From Terriglobia bacterium (lineage in GTDB: Bacteria; Acidobacteriota; Terriglobia; UBA7540), in assembly GCA_020073545.1 (NCBI GenBank), contig JAIQEZ010000035.1, positions 1 to 37,771 of the forward strand: a stretch of DNA of 37,771 nucleotides, written 5' to 3'. A program made the translations under genes and the position numbers. The notes beneath the pieces were generated by a model. The model had not been told where the DNA came from. It did no database searches and saw only the letters and a list, made by a program, of their open reading frames with translations. Below, piece after piece: positions 27,278 through 35,047 of the stretch. How positions within the stretch are numbered: the stretch's first letter is position 1; each line of letters begins with the position of its first letter.

Positions 27278-27471
27278 ATCGTCCGCGCACGCTCCCGATT
27301 GCGGCGGGCGAGGCCACGGCCTCAAACGCCTGCTTGTGCTATTTAACCATTTCTTCCCTACATTGTCATGACGCCGCACCAGACGCGAGGGTTGTTTCAT
27401 ACGAAGGAAACAAGTGCGCGGGGAGAAGGCAGGTCCAACCATGCCGCCCACCGTGGTGAGAAACTCTCCGG

Positions 27472-27711
27472 TCAGGCACGACGGAAGGAATCGAGAAGCC
27501 AGCGGTCTTCGCTTTCCTGGTGGCGGAGGATGTAGACGTTGCCGTCATCCGCTTGGACCTTGAAGCAGCGATAACCCACACCGTGCCACTGATCCTGGAC
27601 TTCCCTGACTTCATGCGTCTGCGCGCCGGTCTTCCCCGGGAAGGTGAACCGCAGCGGGCGCTCGTCCGCCCGATAGCCGGCATAACATTCGACCTTGAGT
27701 TCCAGATCCAT
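27472..27711 (-). CDS. Small conserved protein of unknown function (79 aa)
   Basis: The 79-residue product MDLELKVECYAGYRADERPLRF... continues with a VQDQWHGVGYRCFKVQADDGNVYILRH stretch and ends WLLDSFRRA. The pattern of beta strands and the closing 'W-x-L-x-S-F' motif recall a small protein family that I have seen in acidobacterial genomes without function. It follows the B-family polymerase gene on the same strand, 159 bases downstream, and may belong to the same cluster. No signal peptide or metal-binding motif is visible. Confidence 0.72.
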   Translation of the reverse strand: MDLELKVECYAGYRADERPLRFTFPGKTGAQTHEVREVQDQWHGVGYRCFKVQADDGNVYILRHQESEDRWLLDSFRRA

Positions 27712-27870
27712 GGGCAGAACAGGGCCAGCCTTGGCTTGGCTGGTCCGTCGCGCAGTATAAACCCAGGATTCGATGCTGGGCGCAAGAAGGAGCGGTGGGA
27801 GTCGCTGACTCGCCCCTGCGAACGAGACCGCCCCGCCTGCACCGCACGACTTCCGGCCGCGGCTTCCTGC

Positions 27871-30210
27871 CTAGTGCTTACTGCCTGCTATTTTCCGGGC
27901 GGGGCCGGTGAAGTGGACGACGGGTTCAAACGCCTTCTCCAGCGCTTCCCGGTAGGCTTCTACGTCGTAGCCCCTCCAGCCTTCCCACAAGGTCCAGGCG
28001 CGCACCCGATCGTCGATGAGCGCGGAGCCGGCGTCGGTGATGATGAATTCGATGTTTTCACCCGGCCGCAACTTCACGCCCGCCCGGTCCAGTTGCCGGG
28101 CGGCGATGGCCGTCACGCTGTTTTTCTGGTAGCTCGCGGGAGCGCGGGTAAGGCGCTTGCGGATGACCAGTTCTTCGGGCGCTACACTGCCGTCCCGGAG
28201 CCGTGCCAGGAACCTCTCGTAAACTTCCCGCGCCTCGCCGAGTTTGGCGCAGTAGGTCGGGAAATCATAAGCCTCAGCCAGAATGGCGAGCACCTCGCGC
28301 TGCATCCTGGCGATGAACGGCGGGGTATCATGCCGGCGGCATTCGAGCCCGCGCACCTTGAGCTCACCTGCTTCCGACACGCAGAAAAAGCGGTTGGGCA
28401 CGGGGATCTCAGCAGATTGCCTGGAGGGCAGGAAGACGACGTAGCGATAGACGGCCTCGAGCGCCAGGGGCAGGCCGGTGAGTCGCTCGATTTCCCGCGC
28501 CAGGAGTTCGTAGTCCGCGCGCGTCGCCTGCGGTGGAGGTAGGCCGTAGGGGCGACGCGCCGCGTCGCCCCTACATACGTAGAGCGAGTCCACGAGAGCG
28601 TGCAGCACGCGGAAGCCCCGCCGCTCCGCCGCCTCTTTCGCCACGAGCAATTTCTCCCGCGCCAGGGCATTGATGGCCTCGTGCGCTTCGATTTTGCCGA
28701 AGCGGGCGTTCTTGTAGCCGGTGTACCCGAAGCAACAAACCAGCAGCCACTTCAACACGCCGCGCCGGAGTTTATAAACCTCGGGGTTCGGGGTTCGGGG
28801 TTCGGGATTCGGGATGGGAGAGGGGAGATTTGCCGCAGGCCCCGCCCCCTGCATCCCGAAACCCGCCTGTGCAGGCAGGCCCGAATCCCGAGTCCCGAGT
28901 CCCGAACCCCGAATCTTGTACTGCTGTCGCTTGGCGATGAGCCGCTCCACGACCCGGCTGGTGATGCCTCGATACCGCTGGCAGATGCGGTAGCCGAGTT
29001 CCGGCACGCGCGGCGCCTGCGGGCAGCATGGGCAGTTGATCGTTTCCGGTGAGATGTTGAAGCGCGCCATGATGCTCGGAAACTCGCTCACGAAATCCAG
29101 TTCCGCTACGTTTTCAAAGAATCCGAGACGCGGGGAAAAAACCAGTCCGCCACGATCCGCCATCAACAACTCATCCGGATGCTTGAGACTTTCCGGCTCG
29201 GCCTTTTGCGCGGGAATCAACACTCCGTCCCGCCAAGCGACTTCCATCTGCATGTAAGAGATTCCCGTGCCCGGCGTCGTCCGGCAGGCGTATTGAACCG
29301 GCAATTTCGTTACCCGCACCAGTTCCCAGAGACCTTCGAGTTCGCTGTGCTCGGCGGTGAAAGAATTCTGCGTGTCAATGTGCAGCCGTCCGAACAAGGT
29401 CGTAGTGCTCTCTTTGAACAGGATGCGCCCATAGCTGGTGTAGCTGCGTGAGCGGCTTCTCTCCACAGGCAATTCATCGCGATTCAAGGGCAGGTGGATC
29501 TGGCGTCGCTGGGCTTGCCGGAGCAAACCCGGAAGTAGAACGGCATCGCCCCATTCCGTGACCAGGACGTCCGGGTCGTAGACCCGCAGCAGGCGCTCGA
29601 AAGTTACCGCTACCGGTTCGTCGGAATCATCGAGTACTTGCCAGTCATCCTCGATGGCTACCTCGACAGCGCCGTGTCTGCCGTGCCGAGGATTGACGTC
29701 GGAGAGCCCTTCCAGGCGAACCTGCATGGTGCGCACGGGCGGCCGTTCATACTCGGTAAGCCACTCGTCGTCCCGGCAGGTGATCGCCTGTATTTCGCCG
29801 GCGGCGTCTGCCTCGACCTCCACTTGCGCCAAGGGGAAAATTTTCTTTTCCCAGCAATACATCGGCGCGAGCATGAGGTCAGAGTCGTACAGAACCAGGC
29901 TGCTATCGAAGCGGCGGACGAATCGCGCGAGCGGCGAGAACAGCGTGGGATGGTGGGCCAAAACTTGCAGGACCCGGAGCGGCTGCCGGTCCCAGATGTT
30001 CTGCCTCTCCGCGAGCGTACAACCCACCGGAGCCCGGGCTTGGAGCGCTTCGGCCAGACGCGCGAGCTGTCTTTCCGGCCCGTGCACGTAGAAGCAAGGG
30101 CGAAAAGAGCCGTCAATCAGCCGGCGGCGCTTCTGGCCCGACTCGATAAGCCACAGGACCATCCCCTGCGGGCAGGGGTAAAGGTCGAGAATCCATCCAT
30201 TGAGTCTCAA
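27871..30210 (-). CDS. B-family DNA polymerase with degraded exonuclease motifs and repeat-derived insertions
   Basis: The 779-residue product starts at TTG 30210 (N-terminus RLNGWILDLYP is family-like). Motif A is LDFVSEFPSIMARFNISPET (Asp372), motif B lies in VLKWLLVCCFGYTGYKNARFG (486-505), and motif C is LHALVDSLYV with Asp541. The first acidic residue of the usual DTDS is replaced by valine. In the exonuclease region the D-x-E of ExoI is not evident, and the ExoII-like stretch DPDVLVTEWGDAVLLPGLL lacks the usual asparagine, so proofreading is probably absent. Residues about 434-477 are encoded by a word-repeat tract, and residues about 547-556 by a perfect palindrome. Together with upstream genes it may form a translesion or repair module; this is inference. 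Confidence 0.88.
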   Translation of the reverse strand: MRLNGWILDLYPCPQGMVLWLIESGQKRRRLIDGSFRPCFYVHGPERQLARLAEALQARAPVGCTLAERQNIWDRQPLRVLQVLAHHPTLFSPLARFVRRFDSSLVLYDSDLMLAPMYCWEKKIFPLAQVEVEADAAGEIQAITCRDDEWLTEYERPPVRTMQVRLEGLSDVNPRHGRHGAVEVAIEDDWQVLDDSDEPVAVTFERLLRVYDPDVLVTEWGDAVLLPGLLRQAQRRQIHLPLNRDELPVERSRSRSYTSYGRILFKESTTTLFGRLHIDTQNSFTAEHSELEGLWELVRVTKLPVQYACRTTPGTGISYMQMEVAWRDGVLIPAQKAEPESLKHPDELLMADRGGLVFSPRLGFFENVAELDFVSEFPSIMARFNISPETINCPCCPQAPRVPELGYRICQRYRGITSRVVERLIAKRQQYKIRGSGLGTRDSGLPAQAGFGMQGAGPAANLPSPIPNPEPRTPNPEVYKLRRGVLKWLLVCCFGYTGYKNARFGKIEAHEAINALAREKLLVAKEAAERRGFRVLHALVDSLYVCRGDAARRPYGLPPPQATRADYELLAREIERLTGLPLALEAVYRYVVFLPSRQSAEIPVPNRFFCVSEAGELKVRGLECRRHDTPPFIARMQREVLAILAEAYDFPTYCAKLGEAREVYERFLARLRDGSVAPEELVIRKRLTRAPASYQKNSVTAIAARQLDRAGVKLRPGENIEFIITDAGSALIDDRVRAWTLWEGWRGYDVEAYREALEKAFEPVVHFTGPARKIAGSKH
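28546..28574. repeat. Perfect palindrome inside the polymerase gene
   Basis: Two 14-base arms (GTAGGGGCGACGCG and its complement) flank one base. The 29-base unit encodes part of CRGDAARRPYG in the polymerase. Related GTAGGGGCG palindromes occur at 4478, 4522 and 34117. Confidence 0.8.
28782..28915. repeat. Word-repeat inverted tract in frame inside the polymerase gene
   Basis: CGGGGTTCGGGGTTCGGGATTCGGGAT words on the left are mirrored by CCCGAATCCCGAGTCCCGAGTCCCGAACCCC on the right, with a GCCTGTGCAGGC core. The tract encodes a Gly/Ser/Pro/Asn-rich loop (GSGLGTRDSGL ... PIPNPEPRTPNPE) between polymerase residues about 434 and 477, without breaking the frame. Confidence 0.85.
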
Positions 30211-30460
30211 GGTTTATTCCTAACGCGGCCTCAATTTTGCGCAGCCGAATTTCATGGTCCAGCCCGACGGCGACGTGGATCCCGTGCATCGCATCCACAG
30301 GAAAGTGATAGGTGCAAGCCTGGACATAGAGGCGAACGCGATTGAACATGGCCTCGAGATGCTCCTGCTCTTCTTGACGCAGGGCGCGACCAAAGCGCTG
30401 TTTCCAGGACTGCAATTCTTGCTCGATCAAGTCTCGAAACGTGGCAACGGTTCGACCCAT
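30113..30460 (-). CDS. Small conserved protein upstream of the polymerase (115 aa)
   Basis: The ATG at 30460 has GGAGGAACC directly before it. The 115-residue product MGRTVATFRDLIEQELQSWK... has a helical, charged N-terminal half (QRFGRALRQEEQEHLEAMFNRVRLYVQA) and then YHFPVDAMHGIHVAVGLDHEIRLRKIEAALGI. No function is recognised. The last 98 bases overlap the start of the polymerase gene in another frame, so the C-terminal tail may be poorly conserved or the true stop may have been lost. Position between the RecA-like gene and the polymerase suggests a joint role. Confidence 0.68.
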   Translation of the reverse strand: MGRTVATFRDLIEQELQSWKQRFGRALRQEEQEHLEAMFNRVRLYVQACTYHFPVDAMHGIHVAVGLDHEIRLRKIEAALGINLETQWMDSRPLPLPAGDGPVAYRVGPEAPPAD

Positions 30461-30467
30461 GGTTCCT

Positions 30468-30628
30468 CCAAAAACAGTGAACAGTGGACAGTGAATAGTG
30501 AATAGCAAATCACCCGATCTTTCTGAACTGAGTCACTGAATCAGTGAGCTATTGGTTCAATGACTTACTGGCTCAGTCTTCGGGTCGCCCACCGCCCACT
30601 GCCCACTACCCACTGCCTACTGCCTAGT
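30468..30628. repeat. Word-repeat tract between the small gene and the RecA-like gene
   Basis: Three word families occur in sequence: AACAGTGAACAGTGGACAGTGAATAGTG, then CTGAGTCACTGAATCAGTGAG with TTACTGGCTCAG, then CCCACCGCCCACTGCCCACTACCCACTGCC. The last part is the translated C-terminus of the RecA-like gene. Confidence 0.65.
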
Positions 30629-31209
30629 TGTGCCAAGCCGAGCTGGCCATGGTCATCAAGCTGAAACTTCCAGAGTTCGGTCGCTACCGCACAGGTCTGA
30701 GCGAAAAAAAGCTTGCGGCAAACGGGCGGGTGGAAACCTGAGACGGAAGAAAACAGGGCGACCGTGGTTTGGCTGGCCCAGCGGCGGAGATGGCCAAGCG
30801 CCTGCTGGAAAGCCGCGGATGCGTCGGCAGGGCGGATATCCTCGTCGAAGTAAAGTTCGGGGAAGGCCGTTACCATCAGAACTTGGGCGGGGAATTCCGC
30901 GAGGAATTGGGGAACACGGCTGATGAGTTCGGTAAGCTGAAAGCAAGTGAAGGCCCGCGCCAGCTTAATCTGTCGGTTGAATTGCGCAAAGGGAATCCCG
31001 CGCCGTTCGGCCAGCCGCGCCATAAGCCGGGGATTGGCACAGTTCGCACCGTCTAGAAACAGAATGCGCTTGCCCTCGAGGACCAGGCGCGGCAAGAAGT
31101 AGTGGCTGAGCCGGGGCGCATCGCACTCCCCGTGGAAGACCGCCAAACCCCGCGGCGGCAGGCGCCAAGGTTGCGTCAAGGCGGTCGAAGACGGAGTTAG
31201 CCCGTTCAT
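30565..31209 (-). CDS. RecA-like protein without a P-loop, first gene of the polymerase cluster
   Basis: From ATG 31209 (TTG at 31215 is an alternative) the product has 214 residues. LAVFHGECDAPRLSHYFLPRLVLEGKRILFLDGAN has the strand-loop-helix-strand layout of a RecA/KaiC-type core, but the loop GECDAPRLS lacks the GKT/S of Walker A. VLMVTAFPELYFDEDI matches a Walker B strand, and TTVALFSSVSGFH resembles the next core strand. This recalls ImuA-type RecA-like proteins in mutasome operons, which also assist a specialised polymerase; the assignment is inference. The last 19 residues (GSRQWVVGSGRWATRRLSQ) are encoded by a word-repeat tract and are probably not ancestral. Genes for a small protein and a B-family polymerase follow on the same strand. 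Confidence 0.7.
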   Translation of the reverse strand: MNGLTPSSTALTQPWRLPPRGLAVFHGECDAPRLSHYFLPRLVLEGKRILFLDGANCANPRLMARLAERRGIPFAQFNRQIKLARAFTCFQLTELISRVPQFLAEFPAQVLMVTAFPELYFDEDIRPADASAAFQQALGHLRRWASQTTVALFSSVSGFHPPVCRKLFFAQTCAVATELWKFQLDDHGQLGLAQLGSRQWVVGSGRWATRRLSQ

Positions 31210-31276
31210 GAACAAAGCTCTATCCCCCCAATAGAGGTGGGCTCAGTATAGGCGAAGAAAAAGCGAAAGTCAAGTT

Positions 31277-31390
31277 GATCGGGTGATCCAAGTAATCTGG
31301 TGATTTGGCGATTTTGTGATTGAGCGATTGTCAGGACTCTTCTCGACTTTCAATCGCAATATCACCTAATCGCTAAATCGCTCAATGACT
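31277..31390. repeat. Word-repeat inverted tract upstream of surE (first of two)
   Basis: GATCGGGTGATCCAAGTAATCTGGTGATTTGGCGATTTTGTGATTGAGCGATTG is mirrored by TCAATCGCAATATCACCTAATCGCTAAATCGCTCAATGAC. Between 31216 and 31617 there is no gene; promoters for the divergent genes must lie in or between this tract and the next one. Confidence 0.7.
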
Positions 31391-31499
31391 TGGTCTCCCA
31401 ATCACCAGATCTTCCGATCTGCCCTGTGCCGAATCGTATGGACGAACTTCCACCCGCATGTTAGAAAAGAACGCGGCTTGAGCAAGGCATCTCTTCGAC

Positions 31500-31612
31500 A
31501 GAAGCTGTCAGCAGTCAGCGATCGGTTTTCCCCGGCCCGTTCCCGGACCGAAGGGCCGGGGCGGGCACCCAAAGCATTAGCTGACGGCTGAGTGCTGATA
31601 GCTGAAAGCTGG
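31500..31612. repeat. Word-repeat inverted tract directly before surE
   Basis: GAAGCTGTCAGCAGTCAGCGATCGG is mirrored by TAGCTGACGGCTGAGTGCTGATAGCTGAAAGC, with a central CCCCGGCCCGTTCCCGG...GGGCCGGGGCGGG core also found at about 8797-8829. It ends six bases before the surE start. Confidence 0.75.
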
Positions 31613-31617
31613 AGCCC

Positions 31618-32373
31618 TTGAAACGCATCCTCATCACGAACGACGACGGCATTAACGCTGCAGGGATCAAGGCCCTCGAGCAGGGCTTGGCGCCGGTGGG
31701 GGAAGTGACGGTGATCGCTCCGGACAAGGAAATGAGCGCCACCAGCCAGTCGATCAGCCTGCACACGCCGCTGCGCATCCACCGGATCGACGACCGGCAT
31801 TACGCCGTCTCCGGCACGCCGGCGGACGCGGTGATCCTGGGCCTCTACCACATCCTGCCGCAGAAGCCCGACCTGGTGGTAAGCGGAATTAACCCCGGCG
31901 GCAATCTGGGCGAGAATGTGGTTTACTCCGGCACGGTCGCCGCTGCCATGGAGGCGGCGCTGCACGCTGTGCCGGCCTTCGCTATTTCGCTCGCCACGCG
32001 CAAGTACCTGGACTTTTCCGTGGCGGCGGCCTTCGCGGCGCAACTTGCTGCCCAAATCCTGGAAGAGAGGCTGGCACCGGGAGTGTGCTTGAATGTGAAC
32101 GTTCCGCGCGGCGAAGTGCGCGGCGTGCGGGTCACCCGCCAGAGTCAGAAGATCTCACAGAACATGGTCCGCGAACAGAAGGACCCGCGCGGGCGCCCCT
32201 ATTATTGGCTCGACGAGACCGTAGAACTGGGCGACGTCGAGCCGGATACCGACTACGGCGCCATTCTCGCGCACGAAATCTCGGTGACGCCGCTGCAGGT
32301 GGACCGAACGCATTACCCCAGCCTCAACGAGATTTCCCGCTGGCTGCCGGCATTGCAGGTGGTGAAGAAGTAG
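31618..32373 (+). CDS. surE: 5'/3'-nucleotidase SurE
   Basis: The start is TTG at 31618 with a short GGAG just before it; homology begins at the first residue (MKRILITNDDGINAAGIKAL). The 251-residue product has the metal ligands Asp9 and Asp10, Ser40 in PDKEMSATSQSIS and Asn92 in SGINPGGNLG, as in SurE. It dephosphorylates nucleoside monophosphates and may act on short polyphosphates, usually linked to stationary-phase survival. C-terminal LDETVELGDVEPDTDYGAILAHEISVTPLQVD is also typical. The next gene, gltX, begins 190 bases later with no obvious operon link. Confidence 0.95.
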   Translation: MKRILITNDDGINAAGIKALEQGLAPVGEVTVIAPDKEMSATSQSISLHTPLRIHRIDDRHYAVSGTPADAVILGLYHILPQKPDLVVSGINPGGNLGENVVYSGTVAAAMEAALHAVPAFAISLATRKYLDFSVAAAFAAQLAAQILEERLAPGVCLNVNVPRGEVRGVRVTRQSQKISQNMVREQKDPRGRPYYWLDETVELGDVEPDTDYGAILAHEISVTPLQVDRTHYPSLNEISRWLPALQVVKK

Positions 32374-32562
32374 CGGCGGCTTCGCCTCCAACCGACGAGC
32401 ATGGGGGTATGCCATGGGGAGGCTCGCCAGTCGCCCTACAACGCCAGACCCGCAAGCGCGAAGGCGCGCCGGAAGGGTGGCGGCTCGCGACGGTGAGTAC
32501 GCCGAGGCAAAGCCGGCAGGCCACGGCCTGTGCTATCTTTAGGTTTGCCCCAAGGTTACCCA

Positions 32563-34095
32563 ATGTCCAAGGTTCGAGTGCGTTTTGCTCCCAGCCCGAC
32601 CGGCTACGTGCACGTGGGCAACGCCCGGACGGCTTTGTTCAACTGGCTGTTCGCGCGGCATCACGGCGGCGTCTTCGCTCTGCGGATCGAAGACACGGAC
32701 GTGGAGCGCTCCGAGGAAGCCTACGAAACGCAGTTGCTCGACGACCTGCGCTGGTTCGGGCTCGACTGGGACGAGGGTCCGGACAAGGGCGGCCCATTCG
32801 GATCGTATCGCCAGTCGGGGCGGCTGGAAATCTACGCCCAGCACGCGGAGAGGTTGATTGCGCAGGGCGACGCCTACTATTGCTTTTGCGCGGCGGAGCA
32901 ACTGGAAGCCGAGCGGCAGGAGGCGCTCAAAGCCGGGCGGCAGCCGCGTTATTCCGGGCGCTGCCGGAAACTCCCATCCGAGGAGGCCGCGCGGCGCAAA
33001 GCCGCGGGTGAGCCGGCCGCGGTGCGGTTGAAGATCGTGGAGAGCCGTTTCTCCTGGAACGACCTCGTGCACGGGCCGACCACTTTTTCGAGTGAAGTGA
33101 TCGGCGATCCCATCCTGGTGCGGTCGGAGGGCAACCCTGCTTACAACTACGCGGTGGTGATTGACGACCACCTGATGGAGATTACCCACGTGATCCGCGG
33201 CGACGACCACATTTCGAACACGCCGCGCCAGCTTGCCGTCTATCGCGCCTTGGGCTGGGAACCACCGGCGTTCGCGCATCTTTCCACCATCCTCGGAGCG
33301 GACCGCACGCGCCTTTCCAAGCGGCACGGGGCCGCCTCACTGGCTAATTTTCGTGAAGAGGGGATCCTCCCAGAGGCGTTGAAGAATTATCTACTGCTGC
33401 TCGGGTGGTCGGCGTCAGACGGTAAGACAGAAAAACTAAGCACGGAGGAGATGATTGCCCAATTCTCTTTGGACCGAATCACGAAGAGCCCTGCGGTTTT
33501 TGACCGCAAAAAACTCGACTGGCTGAACGGGGAATACATGGCCGAGCTTTCCCCTGAAAAGTTGCGCGATCGTTCACCAAGTCAACAATTGCAGTTCTTC
33601 AGAGAGCGGACGGCGACCTTCCTCAAGTCAAAGGGGTACCTCGCGGAGGAGGAAATTGGGCGGGCCGGCGACATCATCTACGAAATCCTCGCAATCGTTT
33701 TCGAGAGTAAGGGTGCGACTCGTCTTCAGGACATTGCCCAGCAGATATTTGGGTACAGTGCAGCAGCCATCATCAGCGGCGTAGCCACGAGGCACGTAGC
33801 TGAAGAACCTGCTTCGCGAGAGATCCTGAAAACCTTCATCCCCAAAGTAGTCGGTGAGCCGGAGCTGAAGTTTGACCGATTCCGAGAAATCATGAAATGT
33901 GTTGAGAAGGAAACAGGGAAAAAAGGGAGAGAGCTGTTTCATCCCGTGCGGGTCGCCTTAACCGGCGCGGAGTCGGGTCCTGAGTTGAAGAAGCTGATTC
34001 CCATGTTCGAGGAAGGGTCGAAGTTGCCGCTGGCGCATCATGTGAAGAGCGTAGCCGAGCGATTGCGTGAGTTCGCGGAGGCGGCGGGTCTCTAG
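32563..34095 (+). CDS. gltX: Glutamyl-tRNA synthetase
   Basis: The ATG at 32563 gives 510 residues starting MSKVRVRFAPSPTGYVHVGNARTALFNW; HVGN (17-20) is the HIGH signature and RLSKRHG (250-256) the KMSKS signature. Cys107, Cys109, Tyr130 and Cys134 are arranged like the zinc site of bacterial GluRS. VIRGDDHISNTPRQ supports a GluRS/GlnRS catalytic core. The enzyme charges tRNA-Glu. From about codon 265 onwards base composition and codon choice become less GC-rich, and the segment RDRSPSQQLQFFRERTATFLKSKG... ISGVATRHVAEEPAS is less familiar than the N-terminal half, although the end DFRE/HHVKSVAERLREFAEAAGL is conventional for anticodon-binding domains. The reading frame is intact. Confidence 0.95.
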   Translation: MSKVRVRFAPSPTGYVHVGNARTALFNWLFARHHGGVFALRIEDTDVERSEEAYETQLLDDLRWFGLDWDEGPDKGGPFGSYRQSGRLEIYAQHAERLIAQGDAYYCFCAAEQLEAERQEALKAGRQPRYSGRCRKLPSEEAARRKAAGEPAAVRLKIVESRFSWNDLVHGPTTFSSEVIGDPILVRSEGNPAYNYAVVIDDHLMEITHVIRGDDHISNTPRQLAVYRALGWEPPAFAHLSTILGADRTRLSKRHGAASLANFREEGILPEALKNYLLLLGWSASDGKTEKLSTEEMIAQFSLDRITKSPAVFDRKKLDWLNGEYMAELSPEKLRDRSPSQQLQFFRERTATFLKSKGYLAEEEIGRAGDIIYEILAIVFESKGATRLQDIAQQIFGYSAAAIISGVATRHVAEEPASREILKTFIPKVVGEPELKFDRFREIMKCVEKETGKKGRELFHPVRVALTGAESGPELKKLIPMFEEGSKLPLAHHVKSVAERLREFAEAAGL

Positions 34096-34116
34096 GCGTA
34101 TGCCCCATAGGCCGTT

Positions 34117-34144
34117 GTAGGGGCGCATGGCCATGCGCCCCTAC
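34117..34144. repeat. Perfect 28-base palindrome between gltX and rlmB
   Basis: GTAGGGGCGCATGG is followed directly by its complement. It may terminate gltX transcription, but there is no T run. It belongs to the same GTAGGGGCG family as 4478, 4522 and 28546. Confidence 0.8.
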
Positions 34145-34189
34145 GCAGCACAGTTGGCGCCCTGGTTCGCTTGCCGGGGAGACAATTCA

Positions 34190-34933
34190 TTGTCCCAGCG
34201 AGAGAGTCGTGAACGGCTGGAGGTCGTGTACGGCATCCACGCGGTGCGGGAAGCGCTGCGTACCCGGCCGATGGACTACGTGCTAATCACGCAGGGTTAC
34301 CACAACCCCCGCGTGCAGGAGATCATCGACGCCTGCCGGGCAGCAGGCATCGCGCTGCGTTTTTCGCCGCGCCCGGCGGTGGAGCGCACGGCCGGAACGG
34401 CCCAGCACCAAAATGTGGTGGCGGTGTGCACGCCCAAGGCCTATGATGATCTCCCCGCGATCATGACCAGTGCTGAGCGGCCACTGCTGGTGGCGCTGGA
34501 TGGCGTCGAAGACCCGGCGAACCTGGGGGCGATCATCCGCACCGTGGTCGCGGCCGGGGCAAGCGGAGTAGTGATTCCCGAGCGGCGCGCGGCGGGCCTT
34601 TCCCCGGCGGTTGCGCGGGCGGCGGCCGGCGCTCTGGAGCACGCCAAGGTGGCGCGTGTCCCGAACCTGGTTCGAGCCTTGATGGACTTGAAAACGCACA
34701 ACATTTGGGTGTATGGATTTGAGGCGGGGGGGCCGAGATCTTACACGGAACTCGATTATTCGCCTGCCTGCGCGCTGGTTCTGGGCGGCGAAGGGCGGGG
34801 CTTACATCGGCTGGTCCGCGAGGCCTGTGATGAACTGGCGCACATCCCCCTGCGCGGCCCCGTGAGCTCGTTGAATGTGTCCGTGGCGGCCGGCGTGGTG
34901 CTCTACGAGGCCGTGCGGCAACGCACTCGGTGA
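34190..34933 (+). CDS. rlmB: 23S rRNA 2'-O-ribose methyltransferase, RlmB/TrmH family
   Basis: I choose TTG at 34190, preceded by GGGGAGA at good distance; an ATG at 34127 would start inside a palindromic repeat and add a non-family extension. The product has 247 residues. An N-terminal substrate-binding domain (VYGIHAVREALRTRPMDYVLI, AQHQNVVAV) precedes the SPOUT domain: LLVALDGVEDPANLGAIIRTVVAAGASGVVIPE, then ALVLGGEGRGLHRLV and IPLRGPVSSLNVSVAAGVVLYE, motifs 1 to 3 of the TrmH family that form the trefoil knot and bind SAM. RlmB modifies G2251 of 23S rRNA; other members with the same layout act on other rRNA or tRNA sites, so the exact target is a family-level inference. Confidence 0.9.
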   Translation: MSQRESRERLEVVYGIHAVREALRTRPMDYVLITQGYHNPRVQEIIDACRAAGIALRFSPRPAVERTAGTAQHQNVVAVCTPKAYDDLPAIMTSAERPLLVALDGVEDPANLGAIIRTVVAAGASGVVIPERRAAGLSPAVARAAAGALEHAKVARVPNLVRALMDLKTHNIWVYGFEAGGPRSYTELDYSPACALVLGGEGRGLHRLVREACDELAHIPLRGPVSSLNVSVAAGVVLYEAVRQRTR

Positions 34934-35047
34934 GAGGAAGGGGTCGCCTGAGTTCCCCCGTTCGTGGTGGCAACGCACCGCTTCAGCGCTGCAACGCGGG
35001 TCGCCTCGAAATCATCCAACAGGAAGTAAGGCTTCGGGAGGTCGTTC

